64,000 nt of DNA from Qipengyuania vulgaris (GCA_000756795.1 CCSI01000001.1:248001-312000); one strand, 5' to 3'; positions 17,329 to 26,531 are shown, counted from the first letter of the stretch. Notes: a model not told the origin generated them from the sequence alone. Numbers and translations: made by a program.

Positions 17329-18182
17329 AGCCGCTTGCCTTCGAAATCGGCGGCAGAATGGCGGGTGAGGAGCTGCGTGTCTTCATCGCCCCATGCCTTG
17401 TTGACGATCCGGCCGCGTTTCACTGCGGGCCGCGCGGCAATCTGCTTCGCCCAGCGGCCGACGTGCTTGTACTCGTCGATCGAGAGGAATGTCTTCGCCT
17501 CGTTGTAGATCGTGCCTTCGACAAATGGTGCCATCCACGGCCAGGCTGCGATGTCGGCAATCGTGTAGTCCTTGCCGCCGAGGTACTCGTTTTTGGCGAG
17601 GCGCTGGTCTGCCACGTCGAACAGGCGCTTCGTCTCCATTGCATAGCGGTTGATCGGGTATTCGTATTTCTCCGGCGCATAGGCGTAGAAATGGCCGAAG
17701 CCGCCCCCGATGAAGGGCGCGCTGCCGATTTGCCAGAAGAGCCAGCTGAGCACCTCGGGCCTTGTGTGGTCGGTCGGCAGGTAAGCGCCGAATTTCTCCG
17801 CGAGGTGCACCAGGATCGCGCCGCTTTCGAAGATGCGCACTGGCTCGTCTCCGCTGCGGTCGAGGAGGGCGGGGATCTTGGAATTGGGGTTTACATCTAC
17901 GAAGCCGCTACCGAATTGCTCACCATCGCCAATGTTGATGGTGAAAGCGTCATATTCCGCGCCCGAGTGGCCTGCTTCGAGCAGCTCCTCGAACATCACC
18001 GTCGCCTTCACCCCGTTGGGCGTGGCAAGCGAATAGAGCTGGAAATCATGCTCTCCGACCGGGAGGTCCTTTTCCTCGCGCGCGCCGGCGGTGGGGCGGT
18101 TGATATTGGCGAACTTGCCGCCGCTTTCAGTGTCGATACTCCAGACTTCGGGCGGGGTATAGGTAGGATCGGCCAAGCTCAT
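17325..18182 (-). CDS. yghU: Glutathione S-transferase, YghU/Nu class
   Basis: A 285-residue GST of the YghU type, which in E. coli binds two glutathiones and has disulfide reductase activity. The thioredoxin-like domain holds QLYSLATPNGVKATVMFEEL and the VNPNSKIPALLD / RIFESGAILVHLAEKF glutathione site; the helical C-terminal domain has DYTIADIAAWPWM. I chose ATG 18182, just after AGGAG, which gives the typical N-terminus (SLADPTYTPPEVW); the frame is open further upstream without family similarity. It is divergent from the topoisomerase gene with an 88-nt gap. Confidence 0.92.
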   Translation of the reverse strand: MSLADPTYTPPEVWSIDTESGGKFANINRPTAGAREEKDLPVGEHDFQLYSLATPNGVKATVMFEELLEAGHSGAEYDAFTINIGDGEQFGSGFVDVNPNSKIPALLDRSGDEPVRIFESGAILVHLAEKFGAYLPTDHTRPEVLSWLFWQIGSAPFIGGGFGHFYAYAPEKYEYPINRYAMETKRLFDVADQRLAKNEYLGGKDYTIADIAAWPWMAPFVEGTIYNEAKTFLSIDEYKHVGRWAKQIAARPAVKRGRIVNKAWGDEDTQLLTRHSAADFEGKRL

Positions 18183-18270
18183 TCTCCTGTTTTGCCGGGG
18201 GCTATTACGCCCAACCGTTCGTCGCAAGATGGGGAACGGATACACCCGCGCCACGGTTTCTCCCTTCGCC

Positions 18271-19272
18271 ATGACGAAGCTCATCTATGTCGACGACCAA
18301 TTGCCCGGGATAACCCGGAAGGGTGCCGGCAAGGGCTGGGCCTATTACGACCCGAAGGGCGAACTCATCACCGACCGGGCCGAGAAGAAGCGGCTCAATG
18401 CCATTGCCCTTCCGCCCGCATATACCGACGCATGGTTCTGCCCCGCGCCCAACGGCCATATCCTAGCCACCGGCATCGATGCCAAGGGCCGCAAGCAATA
18501 TCGCTACCATCCCGAGTTTCGCAGCCAGCGCGAGAGCGAAAAGTTCGATAATTGCATCGCATTCGGCAACCTGCTCCCGCTGGTGCGCAAGAAGGTCGAA
18601 GAGGATTTGAAGGGCCGCAAGCTGACCCGCGAACGCGCAGTGGCGAGCGTGGTACGCCTCCTCGATCTTGGCGCGGTGCGCGTGGGGAACGAAGGTTATG
18701 CGGAGCGGAACAAGAGCTTCGGCGCGACGACCCTGCGCCGCCGCCATGCAGAGGTGACGGGCAAGACCCTGCGGCTGCGCTACAAGGGCAAGTCGGGCAA
18801 GATGCGCGAGGTCACACTGACCGACGGCAGCCTTGCGCGGATGGTGCGCAACATGCAGGATTTGCCGGGGCAGAACGTTTTCAAATATGTCGATGAAGAC
18901 GGCGATGTGCAGGCGGTAACCTCGGGCGATGTCAACGAGTACCTCGAGGCCTGCATGGGCGAGCGTTTCACTGCAAAGAACTTCCGCACCTGGCATGCCA
19001 GCGTAATGGGTTTCGAATGCCTGCGCACAGGCGAGGGCAAGTTGCCGATGAAGGCGCTGCTCGAATGCGTTGCCGAACAACTCGGGAATACGCCTGCGGT
19101 GACGCGCAAGAGCTATATCCATCCTGCCGTCATCGACCTTGTCGAGAGGCAGGAGGAGTGGCGCAAAGATCTGCAGTTGCCGCGCGCCACACGTTGGCTG
19201 ACACGCGAGGAACGGGGTCTCATCGCCATGCTTCAGGAGGGCCCCAGCGCCGCTGAATTGCTTGCGGCATGA
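18271..19272 (+). CDS. DNA topoisomerase IB
   Basis: A 333-residue poxvirus-like bacterial type IB topoisomerase that relaxes supercoils through a 3'-phosphotyrosyl intermediate. The N-terminal domain has GWAYYDPKGELI and LPPAYTDAWFCPAPNGHILA; the catalytic domain has RVGNEGYAERNKSFGATTL, the KSGKMREV strand, the late helices around FRTWHAS and the nucleophile in TRKSYIHPAV. ATG 18271 begins the family N-terminus (MTKLIYVDD). Members are common in Proteobacteria and mostly dispensable. Confidence 0.92.
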   Translation: MTKLIYVDDQLPGITRKGAGKGWAYYDPKGELITDRAEKKRLNAIALPPAYTDAWFCPAPNGHILATGIDAKGRKQYRYHPEFRSQRESEKFDNCIAFGNLLPLVRKKVEEDLKGRKLTRERAVASVVRLLDLGAVRVGNEGYAERNKSFGATTLRRRHAEVTGKTLRLRYKGKSGKMREVTLTDGSLARMVRNMQDLPGQNVFKYVDEDGDVQAVTSGDVNEYLEACMGERFTAKNFRTWHASVMGFECLRTGEGKLPMKALLECVAEQLGNTPAVTRKSYIHPAVIDLVERQEEWRKDLQLPRATRWLTREERGLIAMLQEGPSAAELLAA

Positions 19273-19402
19273 GCCGAATTTCGATTGCTATAGTCGATTA
19301 AGTTTTTCAGTCGTATAAGCGTGCGCCGCAGTAAGTCTGCGGATGGTCCTGCACATGCGGCGGCAATGCAGGAACCGGGGTTCCCGCCGGGAGTGATGTG
19401 CC

Positions 19403-20416
19403 ATGCATCGCCTCGCCAGTTTCGACGTTTCGCGCCAGTTCGTCTCGCGCAAGGGCAAGCTGGCCGCACAGCTGACTTTCGGATTTCTCTGCGCTGCCGC
19501 CATGGTCGGGCTGCGCTCGCTGTTCGACCTCTGGGCGCCGGTGTCGGGGCCGTTCGCGCTTACCTATCCGACTGTGCTTCTGGCGACGCTTTACGGGCAT
19601 TGGCGAGCAGGCATCGTCGCACTGGCGACGACATTCCTGTGGGCGTGGTATTTCGTTTTGCCGGGGGTGAAGTCGTTTCTCTTCGTCGACCCGACCGACC
19701 CTCCGCGTGTCGTGCTCAATTTTTGCGCTGCGCTCATCGTGCTTTTCTTCGCCGAGGCTTTCCGCCGTGCGGCCCATGCGACGATGGACCAGATTCGGGA
19801 GGACGCGGAGCGCCGCCTGACGCTGCTCGCCGATCTCGAGCACCGCACGAAGAACAATTTCGCGCTGGTGGCGAGCATGCTCGAAATCCAGAAGCGCCGA
19901 ATCCCGCAGGTCGAACTGCACGGCCCGCTCGACGATGCCGTGGGCCGGGTGCGGACATTCGCCGATGCCTATTCTGCGCTCGCGATGGAGCAAGACAAGG
20001 AGCAGGACGTCGCGATGAAGCCCTATCTTGATCTCATGCTTCAGCGGCTCGAAGGCGCTGCCCTGCCGCCCAACGTGCGCATGTTCCGCGAAATCGACGA
20101 GGCCATGCTCCCGCGCGAGATTGCCGTGGCTATTGGCCTTTATCTCAACGAAGCGATTTCGAACGCGGCGAAATACGCTTTCCCGACCAGTCGCGCAGGC
20201 ACCATTGCGGTCTATTTCCACGTTCGCGACGGCAAGTGGCGCCTTACGGTCGAGGATGACGGCGTGGGCGAGGAAGCGATTTCCCATTCGCCCGGTGGTC
20301 TGGGGAGCAAACTGCTCCACGCCTTCGCGCAGCAGGCGGGGGCAACGCATCACGCTGGCCCCGTACTCAACGGCTTCCGTACCGAAATGCGGATGGCCGA
20401 AGAAGAGCTTGCCTAG
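19403..20416 (+). CDS. Membrane-bound HisKA_2-type sensor histidine kinase
   Basis: A 337-residue kinase. The N-terminal third has about four membrane segments in the style of the KdpD-like DUF4118 domain (LTFGFLCAAAMVGLRSL, ATLYGHWRAGIVALATTFLW, VVLNFCAALIVLFFAEAF). The DHp helix has phospho-acceptor H147 in LEHRTKNNFALVASM, the HisKA_2 signature of kinases that often feed the alphaproteobacterial general stress response. The ATPase N-box is LYLNEAISNAAKYAF and the G-box follows. No response regulator adjoins it. The stop lies directly at the palindrome preceding nadE. Confidence 0.88.
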   Translation: MHRLASFDVSRQFVSRKGKLAAQLTFGFLCAAAMVGLRSLFDLWAPVSGPFALTYPTVLLATLYGHWRAGIVALATTFLWAWYFVLPGVKSFLFVDPTDPPRVVLNFCAALIVLFFAEAFRRAAHATMDQIREDAERRLTLLADLEHRTKNNFALVASMLEIQKRRIPQVELHGPLDDAVGRVRTFADAYSALAMEQDKEQDVAMKPYLDLMLQRLEGAALPPNVRMFREIDEAMLPREIAVAIGLYLNEAISNAAKYAFPTSRAGTIAVYFHVRDGKWRLTVEDDGVGEEAISHSPGGLGSKLLHAFAQQAGATHHAGPVLNGFRTEMRMAEEELA

Positions 20417-20435
20417 GGTATCCTAATTGGATACC
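20417..20435. promoter_or_regulatory. Palindrome immediately before the HTH-nadE start
   Basis: GGTATCC-TAATT-GGATACC: seven-base perfect arms around a 5-nt centre, ending 9 nt before the ATG at 20445 and starting 1 nt after the upstream kinase stop. Because the gene it precedes encodes an HTH-like N-terminus, an autoregulatory operator is a natural reading, but this is inference. Confidence 0.5.
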
Positions 20436-20444
20436 TCGCCTGCC

Positions 20445-22760
20445 ATGCACAAGGCAGGCTCCAAGATACGTGCCTGGCGCGAAGCCCACGACCCTCCCTT
20501 GAGTGCGGAGGAATTCGGTGCGCGCTATGGCGAGCCCGAGGCATGGCCCAGCCGCACGGTTTATGGGTGGGAGGCCAAGGGCCGCATCGCCCGCTCCGCC
20601 GTGCAGAAACGCCTCGCCAGCCTCGGTATCTGCGAGCCCGCCGACTGGCACGAGCCGGCACCACAGGAAACTGACGACAGGAAAGGCCCGTCATCGATGG
20701 CCGACAGCGACACGCACCCCTTCTATGATTTGCACACGCACGGCTTTGTGCGCGTGGCGACAGCGACGCCAAAGGTGCGCACCGCCGATGTTGCCTATAA
20801 TGCCGAAGGGATACTCGAACAGGCGCGCAAGGCCGACGAGCGCGGGGTCGACCTGCTGCTCTATCCCGAACTGTGCCTGTCATCCTACGCCATCGACGAC
20901 TTGCACTTGCAAACCGCCATGCTGGAGGCGGTCGAGCGGCATCTCGCAGACATCGTCGAGGCCTCGGCTTCGCTAGCGCCCGCACTCGTGATCGGCGCGC
21001 CGCTGCGGCGCAATGGCCGCATCTACAATTGCGCGCTGGTGATTGCGCGCGGGCGACTGCTGGGCGTGGTCCCCAAAAGCTACCTGCCCAATTACCGCGA
21101 GTTCTACGAGAAGCGCTGGTTCAGCCACGGGCGCGACTGCGTGGGACTGGAGATTGTCGTGAACGGCGAGACCGTGCCCTTCGGCACCGACCTCGTCTTC
21201 GACGCTGACGATTTGCCCGGCTTCACCTTCGGCATCGAGATTTGCGAGGATTTCTGGTCGCCCAATCCGCCCGGCACGCTGGCCGCGCTGGCGGGAGCGA
21301 CCATCCTCTTGAACCTCTCCGCTTCGAACATCACCATCGGCAAGTCCGACGAGCGTCACATGCTCACGCGCGCCAGTTCGAGCCGCTCGGTCTGCGCCTA
21401 TGCCTATTCGGCCAGCGGCTATGGCGAGAGCACGACCGATCTCGCGTGGGACGGGCAGGGGATGATCTACGAGCTCGGCGATTTGCTGGTCGAGAGCGTT
21501 CGCTTCGACCACGCGCCCGAATTGTGCGTCGCCGATGTCGATACCAAGCGCATCCTTGCTGAGCGGATGCGGATGCAGACCTGGGGCGATGCGGCCGACG
21601 CTGCAGGCCGTCCCGAGGACTGGTATCGCCGCGTCGCTTTTGCGCATGGTCACGCGCCTAAGGACATCGGCCTCGAACGCCCCATCCGCCGCTTCCCCTT
21701 CGTGCCCAACCGGCAGGAGAAGCTCGACGAGGATTGCTACGAGGCCTTCAATATCCAGGTCGATGCGCTGATGCGCCGTATCGAGGCGACGCGGCCCAAG
21801 TGCCTCACCATCGGCATTTCCGGCGGGCTCGACAGCACGCACGCGCTGCTCGTCGCCGCCAAGGCAATGGACCGGCTGGGCCGCCCGCGCACCGACATTC
21901 GCGGCTACACCATGCCCGGCTTTGCGACCTCCGATGGCACCAAATCCAACGCGTGGAAGCTGATGAAGGCCTTCGGCATCACGGCGGAAGAAATCGACAT
22001 CCGGCCGACCGCCAAGTTGATGCTGGAAAACATTGGCCACGCCTTTGCAGATGGCGAGCCGGTTTATGACGTGACCTTCGAGAACGTCCAAGCGGGCCTT
22101 CGCACCGACTACCTCTTCCGCCTTGCCGGACAGCATGGCGGATGGGTTATCGGGACGGGAGACCTGTCCGAACTGGCGCTCGGCTGGTGCACATACGGCG
22201 TGGGCGACCAGATGAGCCATTACGGCGTCAATGCCGGCGTGCCCAAGACGCTCATCCAGTATCTCATCCGCTGGACCACGACGACGAAGCAGTTCGACGG
22301 GGGCGTCGACGAGGTCCTGCTCGCCATCCTCGACACCGAAATCAGCCCCGAACTGGTCCCTGCGGGCGAGGACGGCACTATCCAGTCCACCCAGTCCATC
22401 ATCGGGCCCTACGAACTCAACGACTTCTTCCTCCACCATGTCATTCGCTGGGGGCAGAGCCCGAGCCATGTCGCCTTCCTCGCATGGCACGCATGGAAGG
22501 ATGCCGAGGCAGGCCTATGGCCCATCGACTTCCCCGAAGAGGCCCGCAACACCTACGACCTTGCCACCATCGCCAAGTGGCTGGAAAATTTCGTCAAACG
22601 CTTCTTCGGTTTCAGCCAGTTCAAGCGCAGCGCGCTTCCCAACGGACCGAAAGTCAGCGCGGGCGGGGCCTTGTCACCGCGCGGAGACTGGCGCGCGCCG
22701 AGCGATGCGGTGGCCGATATCTGGCTCGAGGATCTCAAACGGAACGTGCCGGAAAGCTGA
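20445..22760 (+). CDS. nadE: Glutamine-dependent NAD(+) synthase with an in-frame N-terminal HTH-like domain
   Basis: The uninterrupted frame from ATG 20445 encodes 771 residues. From ATG 20697 it is a normal bacterial NadE of 687 residues that makes NAD from deamido-NAD using glutamine: a nitrilase-type glutaminase domain (Glu in LLYPELCLSS, Lys in VVPKSYLPNY, Cys in IEICEDFW) followed by the ATP pyrophosphatase domain (GISGGLDSTHAL, GTGDLSELALG). The first 84 residues, SKIRAWREAHDPPLSAEEFG then PSRTVYGWEAKGRIAR, look like an XRE/Cro-type helix-turn-helix. No stop separates the two parts. Translation may also start at 20697 (upstream AGGAAAGG), giving plain NadE. The NadE assignment is very sure; a fused HTH is seen in sequence but its function is unknown. 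Confidence 0.93.
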   Translation: MHKAGSKIRAWREAHDPPLSAEEFGARYGEPEAWPSRTVYGWEAKGRIARSAVQKRLASLGICEPADWHEPAPQETDDRKGPSSMADSDTHPFYDLHTHGFVRVATATPKVRTADVAYNAEGILEQARKADERGVDLLLYPELCLSSYAIDDLHLQTAMLEAVERHLADIVEASASLAPALVIGAPLRRNGRIYNCALVIARGRLLGVVPKSYLPNYREFYEKRWFSHGRDCVGLEIVVNGETVPFGTDLVFDADDLPGFTFGIEICEDFWSPNPPGTLAALAGATILLNLSASNITIGKSDERHMLTRASSSRSVCAYAYSASGYGESTTDLAWDGQGMIYELGDLLVESVRFDHAPELCVADVDTKRILAERMRMQTWGDAADAAGRPEDWYRRVAFAHGHAPKDIGLERPIRRFPFVPNRQEKLDEDCYEAFNIQVDALMRRIEATRPKCLTIGISGGLDSTHALLVAAKAMDRLGRPRTDIRGYTMPGFATSDGTKSNAWKLMKAFGITAEEIDIRPTAKLMLENIGHAFADGEPVYDVTFENVQAGLRTDYLFRLAGQHGGWVIGTGDLSELALGWCTYGVGDQMSHYGVNAGVPKTLIQYLIRWTTTTKQFDGGVDEVLLAILDTEISPELVPAGEDGTIQSTQSIIGPYELNDFFLHHVIRWGQSPSHVAFLAWHAWKDAEAGLWPIDFPEEARNTYDLATIAKWLENFVKRFFGFSQFKRSALPNGPKVSAGGALSPRGDWRAPSDAVADIWLEDLKRNVPES

Positions 22761-22779
22761 AGCCAGCTCTCCGGCACGT
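22744..22779. terminator. Stem-loop between convergent nadE and azoR
   Basis: ACGTGCCGGA and TCCGGCACGT form a perfect 10-bp stem that begins inside the last nadE codons; an inner AGCT/AGCT pair extends it. It lies between two convergent genes and probably serves both. There is no T-tract on the plus side. Confidence 0.5.
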
Positions 22780-22811
22780 GATTGGCGCGTAAGGGAGGGG
22801 GAGGGACAGGT

Positions 22812-23405
22812 TTACGCGGCCAGTTTCTCGACCTCTTCGTGGGCTTCGGCGATTTTCTCTTCGCCGCCTTCGCCCATGATGCCATCGGCTGCGACGACCT
22901 GGACATCCTTGATGCCGAGGAAGCCGAGGAAGAAGGTGAGCCAGGGCGTCATGAAATCCATGTCGCTACCGACCGGAGTGCCGCCTGAAGCCGCAGTGAT
23001 GTAGGCCTTCTTGCCCGTGAGCAGCCCTTCGGGACCATTGGCGGTGTACTCGAAAGTTGTGCCTGCGCGGGCGACGAGGTCTGCCCATGCCTTGACCGTT
23101 GCCGGGACCGAGAAATTGTAGATGGGCACGCTGAACACCAGCGTGTCGGCATTCTGCACTTCGTCGATCAGCGTGTCGGCTATCTTTGCCAGTTCATGCT
23201 GTTCAGGGGAGCGCTCGGCATAGGGGGAGAGGTTCGCTGCGAAGCGGTCCTCGTCGATGAAGGGGATGTCGTTCTTCGACAGGTCCCGGGTCACGACGCT
23301 TGCGCCCCGCTTGGCCGCGAGACCTTCGACAAGCTTGGTGCCGAGGCTGCGCGAGACGCTCTCGCCGTTGCGGATGCTGGCGGTGATGTGGAGGATATCG
23401 GTCAT
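22812..23405 (-). CDS. azoR: FMN-dependent NADH-azoreductase
   Basis: A 197-residue flavodoxin-fold quinone/azo reductase. The FMN phosphate loop is near the N-terminus (ITASIRNGESVSRSL), with the VFSVPIYNFSVPATVKAW flavin segment around residue 95 and AASGGTPVGS near 140, all AzoR hallmarks. Azo dyes are assay substrates; two-electron quinone reduction is the likelier cellular role. It starts 15 nt after the pirin gene, so the two form an operon, a common pairing under a divergent LysR regulator. Confidence 0.9.
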   Translation of the reverse strand: MTDILHITASIRNGESVSRSLGTKLVEGLAAKRGASVVTRDLSKNDIPFIDEDRFAANLSPYAERSPEQHELAKIADTLIDEVQNADTLVFSVPIYNFSVPATVKAWADLVARAGTTFEYTANGPEGLLTGKKAYITAASGGTPVGSDMDFMTPWLTFFLGFLGIKDVQVVAADGIMGEGGEEKIAEAHEEVEKLAA

Positions 23406-23419
23406 GGGTGGTCTCCTGT

Positions 23420-24121
23420 TCAGGCTGCGTCGACAAGGACGAGTTCGCTGTCCTCGAGCGCGGTGATGGTGATGCTGTCTTCCTTGGTGATGGCGAGGCC
23501 GTCGCGGGCCTTTGCCTCGATGTCGCCCACGCGGATGCTGCCGGTGGCGGGCACGAGGTAGAGGTGGCGGTCCGCAGTGCGCGGCGTGTAGGTGACGCTT
23601 TCGCCTGCCTTCACCGTCGCGCCCAGCACGCGGGCGTCGGTGCGGATGGGCAGCGCGTCCTCGTCATTGGCCGCGCCGCTGGCGAGCGGCACGAATTGGC
23701 CCGCACGGTCGCCCTTGGGGAACTGGCGTGCACCCCAGCCGGGATCGCCTCCGCGTTCGGACGGGATAATCCAGATTTGGAAGAGCGTGGTTTCCTCGTC
23801 TTCGAGATTGAATTCCGAATGCGCCACGCCGCGGCCTGCGCTCATCACCTGCACGTCACCTGCCTCGGTGCGGCCTTCATTGCCCATGCTGTCGCGATGG
23901 GTGATGGCGCCGGTACGGACGTAGGTGATGATTTCCATGTCGTTATGCGGGTGCGTCGGAAAGCCGCTCTTGGGAGCGATGCGGTCGTCGTTCCAGACGC
24001 GCAGCGCGCCCCAATTGACGCGGGCCGGGTCATGGTAACCGGCGAAGGAGAAGTGGTGGTTGGCATCGAGCCAGCCGTGGTTGGCCTTGCCGAGCGTGTT
24101 GAAGGGACGATGTTCGATCAT
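23420..24121 (-). CDS. Pirin-family bicupin protein (YhhW-like)
   Basis: A 233-residue pirin. The metal-binding motif of the N-terminal cupin is seen in FPTHPHNDMEIITYV (the His residues) with a further His and Glu in GRGVAHSEFN. YhhW-type pirins have quercetin 2,3-dioxygenase activity in vitro; their natural role is unclear. It is the first gene of the pirin-azoR operon and divergent, with a 29-nt gap, from the LysR gene at 24151. Confidence 0.9.
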   Translation of the reverse strand: MIEHRPFNTLGKANHGWLDANHHFSFAGYHDPARVNWGALRVWNDDRIAPKSGFPTHPHNDMEIITYVRTGAITHRDSMGNEGRTEAGDVQVMSAGRGVAHSEFNLEDEETTLFQIWIIPSERGGDPGWGARQFPKGDRAGQFVPLASGAANDEDALPIRTDARVLGATVKAGESVTYTPRTADRHLYLVPATGSIRVGDIEAKARDGLAITKEDSITITALEDSELVLVDAA

Positions 24122-24150
24122 GGTGTGGTCTCCTCGGAAGGAATGCTTCG

Positions 24151-25158
24151 TTGGGACAACAGATAGCCGTTGCGCCCTGTTCCGATAACTGCGATAAAAC
24201 GCGCCAAGATGTTCAGGAAATCAGAACAGAGAAGCTGGGCGAGCCGAGCCTCGACCAATTGCGCATCTTCCTCGCGGTGGCGGACGAGGGCAGCTTCGGC
24301 GCGGCCGCGCGCAAGATGGGGCGCTCCGTCTCGGCGGTCAGCTACGGCATTTCGCAAATGGAAGCGCAGCTGGGCGTATCGCTGTTCGAGCGTGAAGGCT
24401 CGCGCAAACCGGTGCTAACCGAGGAGGGGCGGGGGTTGCTGACAGAGGCCAAGGCGGTGGCCGACGGCATCGACCACCTCCTCGCCAAGACGCAGACCCT
24501 CCATGCGGGGCTAGAGAGCGAGGTCTCGCTGGTGGTCGATGTCATGCTGCCGGGCGAAGTCACTGCCAGCGTACTGCGCGATTTCCGCGAGATGTTTCCC
24601 ACGGTCGCGCTGCGTCTTCAGGTCGAGGCATTGGGAGCCGTCGCGGCATGCCTGCTGGAGGGCGGCGCGGACCTCGGCATCGGCGGGCCAGTTCTGGCGG
24701 ACCATCCCGAGCTCGAACGGCAGGCCATCGGCGCAGTCGAACTCGTTCCCGTCGCCGCACCTGACCACCCGCTGGCGCGCGCGGGCATCGAACCGGGGGA
24801 GAGCCGGAAGCACCTTCAGCTCGTCCTTACCGACCGTTCGCCGCTGACAGAGGGGCGCGAATTCTCGGTCCTGTCACCCGAAAGCTGGCGGCTGGCCGAT
24901 CTCGGCGCGAAGCACGCGCTGCTGAAGGAAGGCATCGGCTGGGGCAACATGCCGCGCCACATGGTCAGCGGCGATATCGACGAGGGGCGGCTATGCCTGC
25001 TCGACCTGCCCGAAAAGCCCGGCGCGCATTACACGCTCAGTGCCCTGTGGCGCCGCGATGCGCGGCCCGGTCCAGCGACCAGCTGGCTCATCGACGCCAT
25101 GCGCGAGCGCATCGGAAAATGCAGCGGCGTGGAGCCGTCGGTGAGCGGGGAAGCCTAG
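24151..25158 (+). CDS. LysR-family transcriptional regulator
   Basis: A LysR protein of up to 335 residues. The helix-turn-helix reads FGAAARKMGRSVSAVSYGIS, followed by the effector-binding domain. There is no ATG near the natural N-terminus (SLDQLRIFLAVADEG); the TTG at 24151, preceded by GGAAGG, gives an extra 30 residues, and a CTG near 24234 could be the real start. It is divergent from pirin-azoR, so control of that operon in response to quinone or electrophile stress is plausible. Its stop overlaps the convergent ilvE stop by 4 nt. Confidence 0.85.
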   Translation: MGQQIAVAPCSDNCDKTRQDVQEIRTEKLGEPSLDQLRIFLAVADEGSFGAAARKMGRSVSAVSYGISQMEAQLGVSLFEREGSRKPVLTEEGRGLLTEAKAVADGIDHLLAKTQTLHAGLESEVSLVVDVMLPGEVTASVLRDFREMFPTVALRLQVEALGAVAACLLEGGADLGIGGPVLADHPELERQAIGAVELVPVAAPDHPLARAGIEPGESRKHLQLVLTDRSPLTEGREFSVLSPESWRLADLGAKHALLKEGIGWGNMPRHMVSGDIDEGRLCLLDLPEKPGAHYTLSALWRRDARPGPATSWLIDAMRERIGKCSGVEPSVSGEA

Positions 25159-26234
25159 AGCTTCATCGTCCAGCCGTGCGTGTCCTCGACGCGGCCTTTC
25201 TGCAGGCCGACCAGCTTGTCGCGGACCCTGTTGGTCATCTGGCCGGTGCCGCCGCTGCCGATAGTGAACTCGCCATCGGGGCCGAGCACGGTGCCGACCG
25301 GGGTCACGACTGCCGCCGTGCCGCACGCCATCGTCTCGAGTAGCTTGCCCGTGGTCGCATCGGCGCGCCACTGGTCGATGCTGTAGGGCTCCTCGCGCAC
25401 CTGCAATCCTTCTTCGCGCAGCAGCTGGATGAGGCTGTCTCGGGTGATGCCGGGCAGGATCGTGCCGGTGAGCGGCGGGGTGATGACCGTCCCGTCGTCG
25501 AAGACGAAGAACAGGTTCATGCCGCCCAGTTCCTCGATCCACTTCTTCTCGACCGCATCAAGGAAGACGACCTGGTCGCAGCCGTGCTCGATCCCCTCGG
25601 CCTGCGGCACGAGGCTCGCAGCGTAATTGCCGCCGGTCTTCGCCGCGCCCGTGCCACCGGGGGCTGCGCGGGTGTAGTTGCGGCTGACCCAGATCTTCAC
25701 CGGCTTCGCGCCGCCCTTGAAATAGGGGCCGACGGGCGAAGCGATGAGGATATATTTGTACTGCTTCGCCGGACGCACGCCGAGGAAGGCTTCGGAGGCG
25801 AACATGAAGGGGCGCAGGTAGAGCGAGCCGTCGGGGTCGCTCGGCACCCAGTCGCGGTCGGCGGCGACCAGCTGGCGGATGGATTCAAGGAACAGTTCCT
25901 CGGGCAGGTCGGGCATCGCCATGCGGCGCGCGCTCTCGTTGAAGCGGCGCGCGTTTTGCTCGGGGCGGAACAGCGCGAGGCTGTCGTCGGGCTGCTTGTA
26001 GGCTTTCATGCCTTCGAAGATTTCCTGCGCGTAATGCAGGACGGCGGCGGCCGGGTCGAGGCTGATGGCCTCGCGCGGGCCGAGCGTTGCCTTGTGCCAG
26101 CCGCCCTTATCCTCGTCATAGTCGATGACGACCATGTGGTCGGTGAACAGCTTGCCGAACCCGGGGTCCTGCAGCGCTTCTTCGCGCTTGTCGGCGGGCG
26201 TGGGGGCGGGGTGGAGGATGCGCTCGAAATTCAT
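25155..26234 (-). CDS. ilvE: Branched-chain amino-acid aminotransferase
   Basis: A 359-residue fold-type IV PLP enzyme for the last step of Leu, Ile and Val synthesis. Marks include HYAQEIFEGMKAYKQPD, RPFMFASEAFLGVRP, the PLP lysine in GAAKTGGNYAASLV, the FVFDDGTVITPPL strand and the phosphate-binding GTAAVVTPVG loop. It has the long form typical of alphaproteobacterial and eukaryote-like BCATs. I chose ATG 26234 (MNFERILHPAP); the frame extends 12 codons further without similarity. Confidence 0.93.
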   Translation of the reverse strand: MNFERILHPAPTPADKREEALQDPGFGKLFTDHMVVIDYDEDKGGWHKATLGPREAISLDPAAAVLHYAQEIFEGMKAYKQPDDSLALFRPEQNARRFNESARRMAMPDLPEELFLESIRQLVAADRDWVPSDPDGSLYLRPFMFASEAFLGVRPAKQYKYILIASPVGPYFKGGAKPVKIWVSRNYTRAAPGGTGAAKTGGNYAASLVPQAEGIEHGCDQVVFLDAVEKKWIEELGGMNLFFVFDDGTVITPPLTGTILPGITRDSLIQLLREEGLQVREEPYSIDQWRADATTGKLLETMACGTAAVVTPVGTVLGPDGEFTIGSGGTGQMTNRVRDKLVGLQKGRVEDTHGWTMKL

Positions 26235-26276
26235 GGCAGCGCGGTTAGGATTTCGCGCCTGCCAGCGCAAGAGGCG

Positions 26277-26531
26277 CTACCACTCTTTCGCGCCGCAATG
26301 CGGGCTATTTTTCAAGGCATAACCCCAGAACGTGAGCCCGAATTTTCCCTGGGAGACCCGTCCGTGACCACACTTGCGAGGAAAAAACATCAGCGTTGCC
26401 GCGACGGCCACCAGCACCCCCATGAAAATTATCGGCGCAATTTTCCACGGCCACGGCGTGAGAAACACGACTGCCGTAACTGGCAGGATGGACCAGGTGG
26501 CAGCGGGTGAATGTCGGAGATAACGCCGCAT
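26277..26531 (-). CDS. Possible small membrane protein
   Basis: An 84-residue frame with two hydrophobic segments (TWSILPVTAVVFLTPW and IAPIIFMGVLVAVAATLMFF) and a basic C-terminal tail. The base composition is lower in GC than its neighbours and the upstream ribosome site is weak (ACGGATATCAT). It lies between a hairpin-rich region and ilvE in the same direction. The hydrophobic pattern favours a real protein, but this is uncertain. Confidence 0.4.
   Translation of the reverse strand: MRRYLRHSPAATWSILPVTAVVFLTPWPWKIAPIIFMGVLVAVAATLMFFPRKCGHGRVSQGKFGLTFWGYALKNSPHCGAKEW

Noticed and set aside
20973-22490. 505-codon open frame antisense to nadE
   Set aside because: Shadow frame caused by high GC at codon position 3; the sense frame is an unmistakable NadE and the antisense product has no domain.
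20973-24121. Possible CRISPR array or phage genes anywhere in the window
   Set aside because: No regularly spaced direct repeats and no capsid, terminase or cas-like proteins were found; the two tyrosine recombinases (5033 and 44350) are the only integrase-like genes and the second is core xerD.
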